DNA of 64,000 nt from positions 806,001 through 870,000 of the forward strand of contig CAWBOV010000003.1 in assembly GCA_963790525.1 (NCBI GenBank), written 5' to 3'. A model generated the notes under the pieces. The model saw nothing but the letters and a program-made list of their open reading frames with translations, did not search any database and had not been told where the DNA came from. The DNA comes from CAWBOV01 sp963790525 (GTDB taxonomy: Bacteria > Actinomycetota > Actinomycetes > Mycobacteriales > Jatrophihabitantaceae). Of this stretch, positions 63,988-64,000 are shown piece by piece. Numbering within the stretch: position 1 is the stretch's first letter; each line of letters starts with the position of its first letter. Both the position numbers and the translations under genes were made by a program.

Positions 63988-64000
63988 ACCGCAGTGTCTA

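Overview
The window is very GC-rich, densely coded DNA with many GTG starts and long chains of ATGA/GTGA stop-start overlaps. It carries large LuxR/BTAD regulators, an ANTAR protein, a mycothiol-type (TIGR03083) enzyme, universal stress proteins with a DosR-like box, ApbE/FMN-binding proteins and an anti-sigma-fused ECF sigma factor. Together these point to a free-living Actinomycetota chromosome. The genus cannot be fixed from the sequence alone. I saw no rRNA, tRNA, CRISPR array, transposase or replication origin.

Layout. 0-5.2 kb: an edge-cut FeS-type photolyase, an MMPL exporter plus SRPBCC protein divergent from marR with two palindromic operators, and a small membrane protein. 5.2-15.1 kb: a frame-broken MFS exporter with a C-terminal extension, two large ATPase-LuxR regulators, and an MFS/ArsR pair with a clean operator. 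15.2-24.2 kb: a glyco-/lipid-modification region with a methyltransferase, two paralogous hydrolases (the second fused to a glycosyltransferase and carrying Cys in place of Ser) and a five-gene translationally coupled operon on the other strand (epimerase, deacetylase, PhyH dioxygenase, DegT aminotransferase, glycosyltransferase). 24.5-31.3 kb: an exosortase locus. An ECF sigma-zinc finger-transmembrane fusion is divergent from a DUF11 surface protein with a PEP-CTERM-like tail. Then follow a terminator, a 22-bp tandem repeat, a small LAYTG-containing membrane protein, the exosortase, a GT2 glycosyltransferase and a WecB-type epimerase, closed by a strong hairpin.

31.4-40.9 kb: an FAD-linked oxidase with a BTAD-ATPase-LuxR regulator, then a stress/dormancy-like set (three-helix-bundle protein, phosphoribosyltransferase remnant, membrane protein, two USPs with a DosR-like box, ANTAR protein with a possible sensor). 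41.1-47.1 kb: an ECF sigma/TIGR03083/NTF2-like operon, conserved hypotheticals, and a cupin/carboxymuconolactone decarboxylase/aldo-keto reductase run. 47.1-54.3 kb: a cytochrome b-like trio, SnoaL, GNAT, an ABC-2 exporter and a Bcr/CflA MFS. 54.4-60.4 kb: an extracytoplasmic flavinylation module (two-component system and b561-like membrane protein divergent from a ferric reductase-like flavoprotein, FMN-binding protein and ApbE). 60.4-64 kb: a FtsX/LolD-type ABC exporter with a PadR regulator.

About twenty genes are broken by single-base frame changes while remaining conserved across all frames. These cluster near 5.9-6.7, 33.5-34.5, 40.8-45.6, 49.7-51.3, 56.7-59.5 and 61-64 kb, whereas 7.6-33 kb is clean. 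Most resolved cases look like one extra base. I favour sequencing/assembly indels over gene decay, and I list each such gene over its full reconstructed span.
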